From contig NC_049988.1 of assembly GCF_000003815.2 (NCBI RefSeq), positions 22,093,642 through 22,157,641 of the forward strand: a DNA stretch of 64,000 nt. The letters run 5' to 3'. A model generated the notes under the pieces. That model was not told where the DNA came from, did not search any database, and saw only the letters and a program-made list of their open reading frames with translations. Of this stretch, positions 24,480 to 36,891 are shown piece by piece. Source of the stretch: Branchiostoma floridae. Lineage: Eukaryota; Chordata; Leptocardii; Amphioxiformes; Branchiostomatidae. The position numbers and the translations under genes were made by a program. Positions within the stretch are counted from its first letter, which is position 1, and each line of letters opens with the position of its first letter.

Positions 24480-25490
24480 TTTTATCCTAAAAACTGTTCT
24501 TTAAGTCTTCCCTTAAAAACAGAATACTTGATTATGCTAGACATGGTCTCTTGTCTTCAGGACTCGTTTCTACATCTTAATACATCACTCTAAAAGACAG
24601 TGCCTAACACCTCACGAACAAAAATAGAATATGCTAAAAATAAACAAATAGATAAATAAAAACAGATATGTAACCCTAACGAGCTAGCCGATCCACAATC
24701 TAATCAGCACATGTCACATTCCATAGTAATCCCATTTGTCAACTTTGTCACAGCTTCCTAAAAAGGACATTACCGAATGTCCATCAAGGTTCACAAAGAA
24801 AACAAGCACAGGAGCCTGGGTGAAAATCAGAACCAGTCCCTTTGTCCCATGACGGAAATTTGCTTGTTGGGATGGAAAAAAATATCACCCTGCCTGTCCC
24901 CAAAATATGGACCTCATAACATGAAACTGTTGAAAATCTATTTTCATAAGCTTAGAACGAAATAATATAAATGTCGGCTCAATCTTGGCCTGGGTGCCAT
25001 CCTCCAGAAAACTACAATTTTCTCATTTTTAGCACGGACTTTCTTAACTCTTACAAAAAGGCACTTCAAGTTCAAGTTGTCACCAAAGTCAGGTGCATAC
25101 TTAATTTAAAGTTATTACTTCGATAAAAGGGAAGCAGACCTCAAACCAGAACATGGAACGAAGTAAAACTAGGGCATCACAAAATCATGAAACAAATACT
25201 TACAAACGCATACGTACGTACCCAGTGTTCTTTTGTTGCGACCGCAAATTTTAAACACTCTGAAAACCAGTCTTTTCTTCTCAAACAGTGAAATCCAATC
25301 TCTACCCAAATAAACGAACACATGAATATGTAGTATTGTATTTAGCTCGGTTTCCTCTCAGATTCATGTGACCTTGCCCTGGGTCAACAGAGGTCAAGTG
25401 ACAAGACTTCCTGGTTCCTGTGTCACGCCCCCAAGTGTGTCAAGACACAGCAGGGGTTAGTCTGGGTCTACAGGCTCTCTAAGGGGGTCC
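24480..25490. other. Intronic sequence, nothing recognised
   Basis: No clear repeat boundary or exon. A 62-codon plus frame at 24777-24965 lacks splice context and similarity that I can recognise. Confidence 0.45.
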
Positions 25491-25497
25491 CTGTTCC

Positions 25498-25670
25498 TAA
25501 TCTCCAAGCAGATCCTACAATGGCATAAAATAGTACCAATTTGGCCAAGGAGTGTAGTCAGGTAAGAGGTGTCCATTTGCCATGTAGCGAAACACACTCC
25601 TAAGCCGGCTTCACTCCTCTGCTTTTGATACTATCTTATGCTACCGTAGGATCTGCTTGGATCCTTTTCC
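25498..25670. mobile_element. TAATCTCC-ended foldback element, right end eroded
   Basis: taatctccaagcagatccta at the left and gctaccgtaggatctgcttgg at the right, with ccaaggagtgtagtc and its inverse inside. The last ggagatta is replaced by unrelated bases. Confidence 0.75.
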
Positions 25671-26554
25671 GAAAGGCGTAGGCAGGTTTTTTATGATTTC
25701 CCGTGGTTTGTAAGGAAAGCTGTTTTATTCACATATTTTATAGTGATTGCTATGATAATTGACTTCCTTGATTTTAGCGTAAAACATTGGGGTTCTCCTG
25801 AATTCAGCATCAAGAGTTGCCAGAACCCCCATGCAGACTCTCCTCTATCAGGAAGGGATATGATAACATCTGTCCTAGTTTCGAATCAAAACTAAAGACT
25901 TTCAAATGACACAAAGTCGTAAAACCGTCAACTGTACCTAAAATAGACCAATCCCATGGCCCCGCCCACCTCAGTCTAAACATAGACTTGGAAAGTTTGA
26001 ATGTCGAATCTCGTATTAACTGAACCGTTAATTCTGCTTAGCAACTGGGACCAACCTATTCGATGACATATTTACCTTTAAAATCCACATCAAATTCATC
26101 AATCCTACATCTGAACTCTCTATTTAACATCACCAAAATTAAAGGAAGAACATGAGTACATGATGCAATGTTAACATCATTGTCTAATAATATCATATTA
26201 GGTATACGCAAACCTTAGACAGATGTGTTTCAGTGTTGAAATGGGGTGAATGGACTGCTAGTGCTACATTGTGTCAATAATTATCTGTATTCTCACTCAT
26301 GACAGCAAGGAGACCTGAGTGGGCTTGGAATGGAACTTATAATGTTCAGATTTACGCATTTAGCCTAAATCAACACGTATGTATGAAACAGGACTGTATT
26401 CTGTTTAAATTTTTTTCTGTCTTTGCTCATTGTTTGGGACCCTATGTTGTTGATTTTTGTTGTCTAAGCTGCGCGTGAAAATACTATTTTCATCAATCTA
26501 CATCATGGAGTTTTTTTTTCAAATTTTTCCATCCCAACAACCAAATTTCACTTA

Positions 26555-26795
26555 GGGTAGCGTGCATAGTCCAGTGGTTAGCGGCTCTGTCTCTGAATTA
26601 GAAGCCGTGAGTTCATTGAATTCCAGCTATGTGGCTCACCTGACATGCAAGCTACTGGAAAGGGTTGCTTGTCGTAAAGAGCTAGGGGGATTTCCCTGGT
26701 ACAATGAACCTGTAAATACTGTACATACATGTAGCATTAGTCTTCCCTGCCACGACCAGTGGAAGACTAGCTCTTCAGTGAGCAAAAACTGATTT
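26555..26795 (+). mobile_element. tRNA-derived SINE
   Basis: The head gcatagtccagtggttagcg with a degenerate B box (gagttcattgaattcc) looks tRNA-derived. A body with gctcacctgacatgcaagct and a tcttccctgccacgaccagt / actagctcttcagtgagc segment follows. It is about 240 bases and too degenerate to be a functional tRNA. Confidence 0.7.
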
Positions 26796-27049
26796 GGGAT
26801 CACTTTCTTTCTTTTACGTTTTAGGTCAGAGAGAATGGTCCTGGAGACAGCCCTGGTTTGACAGCAATAACTCTATCAGCCCCCCTCCCCCAACAACAAC
26901 CCCCCCCCCCCTAGCCTGCCCATCTCGCTAACGAGACAGTCTGACCAAGCATGACAAACGCCCGTCCATTTATCTCCTGTGATGGCACACAGACAATGTT
27001 ATTCCTGTGGGACAGATGACCTGAATAATACAAATTGCCATAGATCTTC

Positions 27050-28160
27050 CACACTACCTGACTAACTAATGATAAACTGTCTCAGAATTAGTGCAGACAA
27101 TCACAAAACAATGTTACTGCTAAATTTCACCAAGCAGATTCATACAACTGAATTCTTCACCACAATTGTCCAATTTTAACTTATTGCATTCTTTTTCATG
27201 TTATTAGACCGTTTAGAGCAAAAAACAATTCTTTTCCAGGCACAAGCCGCCAAACTAATGATAAACTGCCCTGGAATTATTAGTGCAGACAGTCACAAAA
27301 CAATGTTATTGCCAAATTTCATCCAGTGCATTCATACTTTTTGTATATCTGAATCCTTCAACAATTGCCCACTTTAGTTCCAGCAGAAAACAATTTTTTT
27401 CTATACACAACCTACCAAACTGATGATAAGCTGTCCCACAATTAGTGCAGAGTCACTAAACAACGTTATTGCCAAATTTCATCCCACACATTCATACAAC
27501 TGAATCCTTCACCACAATTGTTTAATTTTAACTTATTGCATTCTTTTTAATCTTATCAAACCATATAGAGCAAAAAACAATTCTTTTCGAGACACAACCT
27601 GCCAAACTAATGATAAGCTGTCCCAGAATTAGTGCAGACAGTCACTAAACAATGTTACTGCTAAATTTTATACATTTGGATCCTTCACAAGAGTTGTCCT
27701 CTTTAGTTAGAGCAGAAAACAATTTTTTCTATATATGATAAATGAGGCGAAAATTAGTGTGGATAGTCCCCAAAACAGGGTACTGCCAAATTTCACCAAG
27801 CTGAATCCTGTGCAACAATTGTCTTCTTATTAGACTTATTACCATTCACATTATTTTTCGTCTTATTAGACTAGTTCATGGAGTAGAAAACAATCTTTTC
27901 GAGACACTCTCTGCCGAACAAACGATAAATATGCAGACAATTAGTGCAGAAGCCACAAACACAGCAATTGGCTTAAAAGCCCCACAGAAAATTTTCGAAT
28001 CATATCCAGTTGCTAGAGTACTAGTAAGAATAACTGTTTTTGGTGTATCTTATTATTACCGTGATGTCTAATCTTCATCAACATAACCATTTTCTTCTCA
28101 GAGTTTATCTTTTACAATATTTCAAACTGGACCCTTAAAACAATTTCTTTTGAGACCAAC
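27050..28160. repeat. Tandem array, unit about 165-195 bases, five to six copies
   Basis: The phrases ccaaactaatgataagctgt, attagtgcagacagtcac, aacaatgttactgccaaatt, ttcaccacaattgtc and gagcaaaaaacaattctttt recur near 27052, 27246, 27411, 27600, 27740 and 27910, decaying rightwards. No open frame is maintained. Confidence 0.88.
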
Positions 28161-28489
28161 TGCCTATTATATGATCACATCTCTGTATGATTAGAACAAA
28201 AGCCCAAAACTCTGCTTTTGCTGAAGAAGAGTGATGGATGTCACTCAAAACATCCGGAAGTAAATATCCGTTTCTTATCCAGTTGTAGAGACTGAATTGT
28301 ATTTGAATATTGCTTACCTGGATGTCTAACCTTCATAAACGTAAAAGCCCAAAACATTACCATAAATGTCACTCAAAAAATCGTAGAGAAGCTCACTTGA
28401 ATGGTTCTACCTTTCAAAAGAAATATGTTTTTCCTTTTATCGTCTATACCTAAGGTTTTATCTACCAGTTAGTTCCAGAATATCAGATC

Positions 28490-29160
28490 TAACCGCTTTA
28501 ATGCAAACTACCCTCTCTCTCTCTAGGGAGGTGATTTATTTTCATTTCCACAGAAACCCTGAGGCCGGAAAGGCTTTCTGTTTTTCTCTCTGTTGTCAAA
28601 CAAGATTTACATTTATAGAAATGTTTTTCAACACCATCACCTGACGTGCTTTGTAGTTCCTGAGGGCTAATTGTGTTACGAACTAACGACACTCGATCGG
28701 AAATAATGGCTCCCTGACGAACAAGGTATCTATCTGCTCATACAAACAGAGGCCCCCTTTTGAAACCAGTGTAGCCTTTCTCCGGGATAGATTTTCACAC
28801 AATTGTCCGATAATAAGCAGCGCTTTACGGCAATACATCACAACAGAAGACAGGTGCGACACCTGATACGCCCCCCTTACAATAAGTCGTTACCGTACGA
28901 ACAAGTGTTGAATTACTCGACATATGTACACGGGCAGAGTAAACTACGTCCTCGGATAACCCTGGCAAATAACCCGACGTAATCTTTTTATGTGGGGTGG
29001 CTTCTGCTCGGTAGATAGCCCAGCAAAAACCCTAAATATACCCAATCCCTGCCTACTCAGGCCTGATAGATGCTCTTAGTAAAGACTGTAGGCTGGCCTT
29101 TACTGAGATATCATTCATGAAGGCTTCAAGGATCAGACTATGTTGGCATTCTCATACATG
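28490..29160. other. Non-repetitive intronic block
   Basis: Moderately GC-rich sequence with no clear repeats. A minus frame at 28498-28692 begins with GTG and lacks a convincing acceptor or donor, so I do not call it. Confidence 0.4.
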
Positions 29161-29178
29161 TATACATGTACATGTACT

Positions 29179-29552
29179 CGGGGCTCGAAATACCACCTGC
29201 ATATGCAGGCTACTGCAGGTAAAATTGGAGCTGTGCAGGTAATTCTCGATCGGAAATAATTGCTCCCAAACGAACAAGGTGTCTACCTGCACTTAACCTG
29301 CACTGGTCCACGAACTGGGTTTTATACATAAATGTCCCATAATGTAGGTGTATGTGGATTGTTACTAGCTGCATTGATGCTGTTACCTCCTATAAAGTAT
29401 CAAAGAAAAACTACCGATGGTTCCTGAACAATTTTAGTATGATCCATACTTCCTAAATTCAGAGTGGTGCAGGTAAAATTTGTCTGGTGCAGGTAATTTT
29501 CAATGTTACCTGCACCAGTGCAGGTATGCAGAAAAAAGTATTTCGAGCCCTG
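29179..29552. mobile_element. CAGGG...CCCTG foldback element, keyword acctgcacc
   Basis: Ends cggggctcgaaatac (first bases mutated) and gtatttcgagccctg. The interior repeats gcaggtaaaattggagctgt and gttacctgcaccagtgcagg. Flanks gtact/gtgat are a poor duplication match. Confidence 0.8.
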
Positions 29553-29619
29553 GTGATGTCTTTGCCTCATTCTGGGAAAGGGAAATGTGAATGAAACCTT
29601 ATTATCTACGGCCTGCCGT

Positions 29620-30025
29620 CAAACAAAATGGCGTGGAAAATTCCCAGTCCTGGCAGAGGCAAAACACCAGTATTTATTGGGCACAAACGTTATCCATGGT
29701 ACCATCTTTTATTGATTGCAGAAACATATCCTCGCAGAGACAAAAATTTACATCTACCACCAGTATTTACTACGCACAAATGTTATCCATGGGACAATCT
29801 TTCATCGATTGCACAGACATATTAAATCTCATTGATAAACAACATGCAAGACAGGAAAATATCTCATACTCATAGTAAATATCCTCATTGATTAACAGTA
29901 TGCAAGACAAGAAAATACATCATACTAAATATCCTCATTGATAAACAGTATGCAAGACAGGAAAATATATCATACTAAATATCCTCATTGATAAACAGTA
30001 TGCAAGACAGGAAAATATATCAGAC
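29620..30025. repeat. Two short tandem arrays
   Basis: At 29640-29830 a roughly 85-base phrase (accagtatttattgggcaca, gttatccatgg, gattgcagaaacatat) is duplicated. At 29830-30020 a unit of about 50-57 bases (cctcattgataaacagtatg then caagacaggaaaatat) occurs four times. Confidence 0.88.
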
Positions 30026-30939
30026 CACCTCACAGAAAACAAAGAACACCCTGACATTATAAGCCTAGAATCTAGATACAACAGTGTGGGATACAAAACT
30101 AAAATAACTGTTTTCATGTTTGGAAATTGCACCATGATGCCTTTGACTCGAGGCCCTCTGATTACTTAGAAATCTTACCATACAGAAACGTTGTCTAAGC
30201 AAAATACTTAGTGACTCATACTGCCTTACAAAAAGACAAAGCAGAGTGACTCAGAGATTATAAGCCTATAGATACAAGTGTGTTTAAAACTGTTTTATTT
30301 TTGGAATGGTACCATGATGTTTTTGCTTGCCTCTGGGAAAGGAAGCATGAATGAAACCTTATCATCAACTGCCAACAATCCATCAAACAGATATGGAAAA
30401 CTCCAAATCCCGGCATTCTGCACAGAAGCAAATTTACCACCGTTATCAGTGAACGCGAACGTCAACCACGGCTCCATCTTTTAACGGAAACTTGGACAAT
30501 ATTGTTCTCAGTCATGGTCAAGATTTAAGGGCTTTCTCTGGCTTTGCATTTTTCCGCCCCAATCTTAATAATTTGTGAGCCATTGTTGCTGATTGTTTTA
30601 TTTTGTTAAATCTATCCTTTGATTTGATTTATTAGAATTGCAACAGGACAATAAAGGTGGGTTGCAGGCAGCGGTAGGCTGGTTTTGTGATCATACATGT
30701 GACATTAATACACTAAGAAACAGGAGCATTGAATGAAATCATTAACGTTAAATACAATTAATTCTACATCCAAAATCTAGTCTGAAATACAAATGTTTCC
30801 ATCAGGCCTTTTTCAGCTTACATTAACATTTTTATCAGAGCCATGTCAAAAGTTTAAATCGCCCCAAGAAGCAAATTTCCGTTCTGGAAACAGCCCGACA
30901 GAGATTGTATTCCTTAAGTACGGGGGTACAATAATAAGA

Positions 30940-31275
30940 AAATTTTATAGTATCCTTTTTAAACACTGAAGGACACAATCCAAAATTGCTACCGGCAAAA
31001 TGCAAGAAGAAAATTTCTGTCCTGGAAACAGCCCTGGAGACTGTATTCCAAAAGTAATGGGGAAGAATAACAAGAAAATTTTAAGGTATCCTTTAAGTTT
31101 TTAACAGAAGGACGCAATCCAAAAGTGCTACCGGCAAAATGCAAGAAGAAAATTTCTGTCCTGAAGACTGTATTGCCAAATTACGGAGGAACAATAATGA
31201 CAAGAAAATTTTAAGATATCCTTTTCAAACACAGAAGGACGCAATTCAAAATTGCTACCGGTACCATGCAAATGT
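30940..31275. repeat. Tandem array, about 120-bp unit, three copies
   Basis: The phrases aagaaaattttaaggtatcc, gaaggacgcaatccaaaa, ttgctaccggcaaaatgcaa and gaaaatttctgtcctg recur in order three times. Confidence 0.88.
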
Positions 31276-31734
31276 AGGCCGTGCATTTCGTCCATTATTG
31301 ATCGATGTTTACCATCAATTACAGCAAAATTGCCTTATTCCCAAGATGCCTTTCAAGGAACCTGAAGGCCGTTAGATTTTCAACTTCTGAATTACAGCGT
31401 CTTTCAGATGCTAAGTGAGCAACGCAGAATCTCCGGGATTAAAATTACAGTCTTCACGATGATCATGTTACTTCCAAGACATTGCAGAAGGAAGGGCAGA
31501 TGTCTTAAGGAGTTAGGAGATGGTTGCAGCCATGTTTACTGCAGTGTGTGTTCCAGTGGGCTAGTTACACTAATTTCATTTAGAAGGAAATATACAAGGA
31601 AATCTATGAGGAAATCTCGAGGAAATCCACATTTAAGAGCACTTGGAAGGTTATTGCATGCGGCATGTTTTATTAAGTATGCCCTCCCCAGTCTCCAATG
31701 TTTTCTTTTTAGTTTCTGATGGAGCACCTTATGC

Positions 31735-32430
31735 ACTTGATGATCAAAAAAAAGATTTTATTTCTTTAATTTTTAAGAAAATGTACAAGGAAATCTCAAG
31801 GAAATCTACAGTTGAAGAGGACTTGGAAGGTTCTTGCTGCCATGTTTTATGAAGTCTGCCTTCCCCAGTCTCTAATGTTTTCTTTTTAGTTCCTGATGAG
31901 GCATCTTATACACTTGATCATTAAAAAAGGTTTCATTTTTAAGAAAATGTACTAAGAAATCTCAAGGAAATCTACAGTTGAAGAGGACTTGGAAGGTTCT
32001 TGTCGCATGTTTTATGGAGTCTGCCCTCCCCAGTCTCACACCAAACCTCCAATGTTTTCTAATGGGGCAACTTGTGCACTTGATGATTGAAAATATATAT
32101 TTTTAAGAAAATGCACAAGGAAATCTCATGGAAATCTACAGTTGAGTTCTACCAACCTCATTAGGAGAACTTAGAAGGTTCTTACGGCATGTTTTATGTC
32201 ATCTGCCCTCCCCCTCCTCACACCACACCTCCAATAGGTTTTTGATGGGGCAACTCTTGCACTTGACCATTAAAAATATATTTTTAAGAAAATGTACCAG
32301 GAAATCTCATGGAAATCTTCAGTTGTGGAGAACCAACCTCATTGGGAGAACTTAGAAGGTTCTTACACCATGTTTTATGTCATCTGCCCTCCCCCTCCTC
32401 GCACCACACCTCCAATAGGTTTTTGATGGG
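31735..32430. repeat. Tandem array, about 140-185-bp unit, five copies
   Basis: The words ttttaagaaaatgtacaagg, aaatctcaaggaaatctaca, cttggaaggttctt, catgttttatg and tctgccctccccagtctc repeat five times. Later copies gain a taccaacctcattaggaga insert. Confidence 0.9.
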
Positions 32431-32554
32431 GAAGCCTCCCTACTTCATTAGTCCTGCACCATAAATCACTTCACGGCTTCCCTGACCCGCTTTCAGGCCT
32501 CCACTTTCCTGGTCTCTGATGGAAGTCATCTCAGAGCACCATTTTTCTTTTCCT

Positions 32555-33500
32555 TCTTATGATTACATGAACGAACGCAGTCTGTGTTTTGATTGCTGGT
32601 GAGTTCTAGTGGCTCATGTCAAGTTGTAACGTTGTTCACAACATTTCTTTAAATTTCTTTAATTTTCTTTGCCGCCACTGCAAATGATCTGGTTCAATCA
32701 CAATTTTTCCTTTGTTTTTATGATTACATGAACGAACGCAGTCTGTGTTTTGATTGCTAGTGAGTTCTAGTGGCTCATATCAAGTTGTAACGTTGTTTAC
32801 AACATTTCTTTAAATTTCTTACATTTTCTTTGCCGCCACTGCAAATGATCTGGTATTACAATTTGTACTTTTCATTTTATGATTAGATGAACATATGCAG
32901 CCTGTATTTTGGTTGCTGTTGCATTATTGCGGCTGATGAAACGCTGTTCACAACATTTATCACATTTTCTTTACTACCACAGCAAATTACAATTTTTCCT
33001 TTTTTGATAACTGGAACATTTTTCTGATTGCTAAAGCACATCTATAACTGATGCTTTTGCAACATTTTCCTCATTTCCTCAGCCCCACAGGAAGTGATGT
33101 TGCAATTTTTCTTTCCCTTTTTTAGGGGATTTCGTACTGACTGCTACAAAATTCAGATGGCGGATGCTGATGATTTCGCAACATTTGTCTCAATTTCCCA
33201 GCCCACACAGGAAATGATCTGATGTTGCAATTTTTCTTTCCCTCTTTTGGATTACTTGCACATTCCTTTACATAATGTTACTGATTGCTACAAGTGAACA
33301 TTTTGATACTTTGATTTTGTAACATTCATCCTGTCTTCTCAGCCTCAGCAGTAAGCAATCTGATGCTGCAATTTGCTTTTTCCTTTTCTTGACGGCCGGA
33401 AATGTTCTCTTTTCTGATTCATGATGTTTTTTGACCGCTGACTTATTCTCCCAACATTCCTCACATTTTCTAAGCATCAACAAGAAGCCACCTGATATTC
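32555..33500. repeat. Degenerate tandem array, unit about 115-170 bases, six to seven copies
   Basis: tgattacatgaacgaacgca, ttttgattgctgg, acaacatttctttaaatttc and gcaaatgatctg recur. The first two copies are close to identical and later ones are strongly decayed. Confidence 0.85.
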
Positions 33501-34777
33501 TTATTTTCCAGCACCTCAAAATCCTACCTCAAAAAAAAAAAAAAATCAAAACAACACCGTAAGTTTACATATTTTGCATTTATGGACTTTATAGGCTATA
33601 CAAATTTATTTTCTTGCTTTTTGGACGTTTAGATGTAAAAATTTAGCTATTGCTTGAAATGAAAACAGAAGGCTGGGAGGAAAACTTGCACCTTACTACA
33701 TGTCCATTCACTCTCTGGAACTGTGTGTACCAAGGCACAGCACTAAAACTCAACATTTTTATAGGCCTACATTGTAACAAATTAAGTCAGTGTGGGCTAG
33801 CAAAGACCCCCCCTCCCCATCCTTCACCCTTATCAGAATGTACTCAGATCGTTATCTGAAGTTAAGCCATTTTGACATGTCCAATTTTCACTCAGCCATA
33901 TAGGACTGCTACCTGCCACTTTCCCCCCTTCTAGCACCCCACACGTCACCCTGACAGGTCCAGTCAAACCCACACGCCCCTGATCCACCGGAAAATCACA
34001 ATTTTCGGCCTGCTGTCAGGATAAAAACTTTTACAGGGGGAGAAAACCGCCCTGTTGTGTCTTCGCAAGGAGCTAATGAGCGGTTTTAAAGCCAGGGGAC
34101 CCACATAGCTGTGTAAGGTCCACCGCCCGCATTATGTACCCACACAGCATGTCAAAGCACTAAGATAAACACATGGGGGAAGACGCATCTCATTCATGTA
34201 GACCAAGAGACAACACCGAACGTCATAAATCAACAATCGATTCCCGACTCCGCAAATATTCCTCGCAAGAAATCTCGACACGGGGGTCGGCGTAATAACC
34301 GGCTAATTTGACAAGAGGCGTTTGGTTGACCTCTGACCTGCATTTTCCCCAAATTACAGCCCTCCCCCGCCAGTAGCAGGGCAGGGTAAACAGAGCCTGG
34401 AGCAGGACATTCCTGGGCCTGGGCCCGGGTAACAACATGTCTACAGAACCCACACAAAACCCCACACAAACCCTCCTGACCCACCCGCCCTGACCTCGCT
34501 TCAACCTGGGGACGCCGAAACACTCATCAGCCGGCGTTTACGGGCTCGGAAAAGCCCCGGCCGGGTGGTGACGAATCACCCGGGTACGGAATCAGGGGGC
34601 ACTGTATCGGGCGTTTACAACCCTGTATTGGAAATGCCCACACTCATGTACATAATAACGCTGTAAAGGCACGGAATCTAGTATGGCACAGGGGTACAGA
34701 AAAGGTGTTAAAGACTAGATTATATATAAGGATGTTTTGTAACGAAGAAGGGGTGGGTTAAGGTTTGTATCACTCAC

Positions 34778-34855
34778 CTGGTGGGGTTTGTGAGAGTAGG
34801 AATACCCAGGATAGTAGTAAACCATTGGCGAGTACATGGAGTCCCGAATTCTCAT
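34778..34855 (-). CDS. Candidate first coding exon (26 codons), RBMS/alan shepard-like
   Basis: The minus strand carries ATG AGA ATT CGG ... CAC CAG|GTGAGTG: 26 codons ending at a consensus donor in phase 0. The peptide contains MYSPMVYYYPGYSYSHK. Human RBMS proteins begin with a closely similar Tyr-rich stretch (MYPQYTYYYPHYLQTK in RBMS3) encoded by a first exon that precedes the two RRM domains; that comparison is from memory. It sits in the most GC-rich block of the window (34.2-35.0 kb). The frame upstream of the ATG runs into an in-frame stop about 60 codons away, without an earlier ATG. A possible acceptor (ccttacag) about 110 bases upstream means a 5' UTR exon junction is possible. RRM-coding exons are not in the window. 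RBMS assignment is moderately supported; exon status is better supported. Confidence 0.6.
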
Positions 34856-35016
34856 GTTCGCGAGGGAAAAACAAAACGGCAACGACGAGCCGAGGGGGCG
34901 GGCGGGGGTTAGGTCGGGCGGGCGACCGTCGATGGTTGTTGCGACAGTCTCTCGTGTCCTCCCCTCTGTAAGGTAACTGCAGCTGTAACTGTGGACTGGG
35001 GAGGGTGGGACTTTCC
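34856..35016 (-). promoter_or_regulatory. GC-rich putative promoter/5' UTR with a kappa-B site
   Basis: A C/G-rich stretch rich in CpG lies directly upstream of the 34.8 kb ATG (read on minus). A canonical GGGACTTTCC (plus strand, 35007-35016) is about 150 bases upstream of the ATG. No clear TATA box is seen. It fits a TATA-less promoter for an alternative first exon. Confidence 0.4.
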
Positions 35017-35639
35017 TAGCCTGGGGCTATGTCAACAAGAGGGGCGCATCCTCTGCTATGCTGATTGCTATCACAGGGAAGCCCTCCAATGGGCGGGTAG
35101 TACTGCCGGTTACCTACACAATAGAAGGGGGAGGTACCCTGAAACGCCTGACGATTCAGACACTATATCTCTCAGTGCCTGTGCAGTATATTATTCACCA
35201 CTGCGCAACAGCTAGTATCAGGGCACGCATGCACACAGGGTTTGATGTAGGGGAAGATACACACACATACCATGGACCAGGGGGCAGCATAAATCAATAC
35301 CCAGTTTCAACACAATTGGGCAGGCTTGTATGGAAATCCTGGCAATTTTCGCATTCCTCCCTGCCAGGGTCGGGCCGGCCCATTCCTGCACAAAGGGGGG
35401 AGTAGCGTGATGGGTCTGTGTGCAGGCATTAGCCGAGCGTGCGAAAGCACCAGAGTTTAATTTAATTTGCAGGGTGGAGGCTGTGAGTTGGTAAGCCGGA
35501 CTAATAGAGGGAAATCTGGGGGCACAATTATCCCATGGAGAAGCTGTGAGTCAGGCTGCACACCCCCCGAGGTTAGTGGGGCGAGCCGTGACTGATCCTA
35601 ATCCAAACCCAGGCCTGATCAAATTTCCTGCCCTGTCAC

Positions 35640-36550
35640 TGTCAGAGCTGGGTGTTGGGGGAAGGAGCTGACAGGGTGCAGGCTGGGGTCTCAGAAAATG
35701 GTCAAGGAAAAAGAAGTCTTGGAGTTTCTTAAATTCCCTACCTTGTCAGCTGCAGATTGGGCTCTTAGAAAATGGTCAAGGACGTTTCTAAGGAAAAAAG
35801 TATTGAGATTGCAGACAATGCAACTGCATGGCAAACCCTCGCAGCTTAGCTGATATAGGGTGATGTCTTAGACTTATTAGAGAGCCTGTCAGGAGAGGGT
35901 GTTGGGGGAAAGGGCCTGTGAAGCTACAGGCTGGGGTCTTAGAAAACGGTCAAGGAAAAAGAAGTCTTGAGATGTCTTGAGGGGGAGAAAGGTGCCTCTT
36001 AGAACTGCTTCTTGAGAGCAAAGATGATTCTAAAGGTGGGGAGAAAGTGCTGGGAGGAAGGGGCTTGACAAACTGCAGCTTGGGCTAACATGTTTCTAAG
36101 GAGAAATAGTCTTGAGAAATGTCTTAGAGTTAACCAAATTCCCTACCCGATGGGGGAAAGCTGCAGACTGGGTTCTTAGAAAATGGTACAGTCTCAGAGA
36201 AGTCTTGAAAGATGTCTTATTTACTGAAATTGCAGAAGGTAGATTGCAGACAATTGCAATACATGGCAAACGCAGGCAACTTAGCTGATATTGGGTCATG
36301 TCTTAGACTAAGTAAGAGATCAAACCTCTAACTTGTCAGAACAGGGTGTTGGGTAATCTCCAAGCAGATCCTACGGTAGCATAAGATAGTATCAAAAGCT
36401 GGCAGAGAAATGAAGCCGGCTTAGGAGTGTGTTTCACTACCGGAGGACACCTCTTGGCTGACTACACCTTGGTCAGTTTGGTACTATCTTATGCCGTTGT
36501 AGAATCTCCTTGGAGATTAGGTGTTGGGGGGAAGGGCATGACAAGCTGCA
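35640..36550. repeat. Degenerate tandem array, unit about 150-250 bases
   Basis: The words gggtgttgggggaaggg, gacaagctgcaggctgggg, cttagaaaatggtcaagg and aaaaagaagtcttgaga recur four or five times. The array is interrupted by the foldback element at 36354-36519. Confidence 0.75.
36354..36519. mobile_element. TAATCTCC-ended foldback element (Mutator-like), perfect 9-bp duplication
   Basis: A 166-bp element with ends taatctccaagcagatccta and its inverse (tagaatctccttggagatta). It is flanked on both sides by ggtgttggg. Removing element plus one flank restores the array phrase gggtgttggggggaagggc. Confidence 0.9.
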
Positions 36551-36861
36551 AACTTTCTACTCAAACTCTGTTCATGTGTTGATTTTTCAGCTGTGCACAA
36601 TTTTTATAATGACGAGAACCAACAAATTAATATGTTGTGGCCTTAAGAAGTGTTCCGTACTCCTTACAGAGTGTTGTGTACTCCTTAGAGAGTCCATCTC
36701 CTTCCTTAAGTACAACAGAAGACAAAACTACGACCTCGTTGGCCTGTTTTGTTACAGGGTCGGCGCCAAGAAGAGCAGCAAAAACTTTTGCAGAAGTACA
36801 CCACTTCACTGAATAAAGAGAATGTTTTTTCACAATTAACCCTTGCTTTATTTCTACTGAT

Positions 36862-36891
36862 GTTTCGGTGACCGTCTGTCACCTTCCTCAG
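36862..36891 (-). mobile_element. Retroelement tail with hammerhead-like core (copy 3)
   Basis: On minus: ctgagga, then aggtgac / gtcacc arms around a short loop, then gaaac. The surrounding segment (about 36790-36925) matches 53890-54080, including gtgaaccagtcagaatcgc upstream and a ctctttattcagtg end downstream, so it belongs to a dispersed retroelement family. Confidence 0.55.

Noticed and set aside
28498-28692. 64-codon minus frame starting MSLVRN
   Set aside because: It begins with GTG, lacks splice signals and resembles no protein I know.
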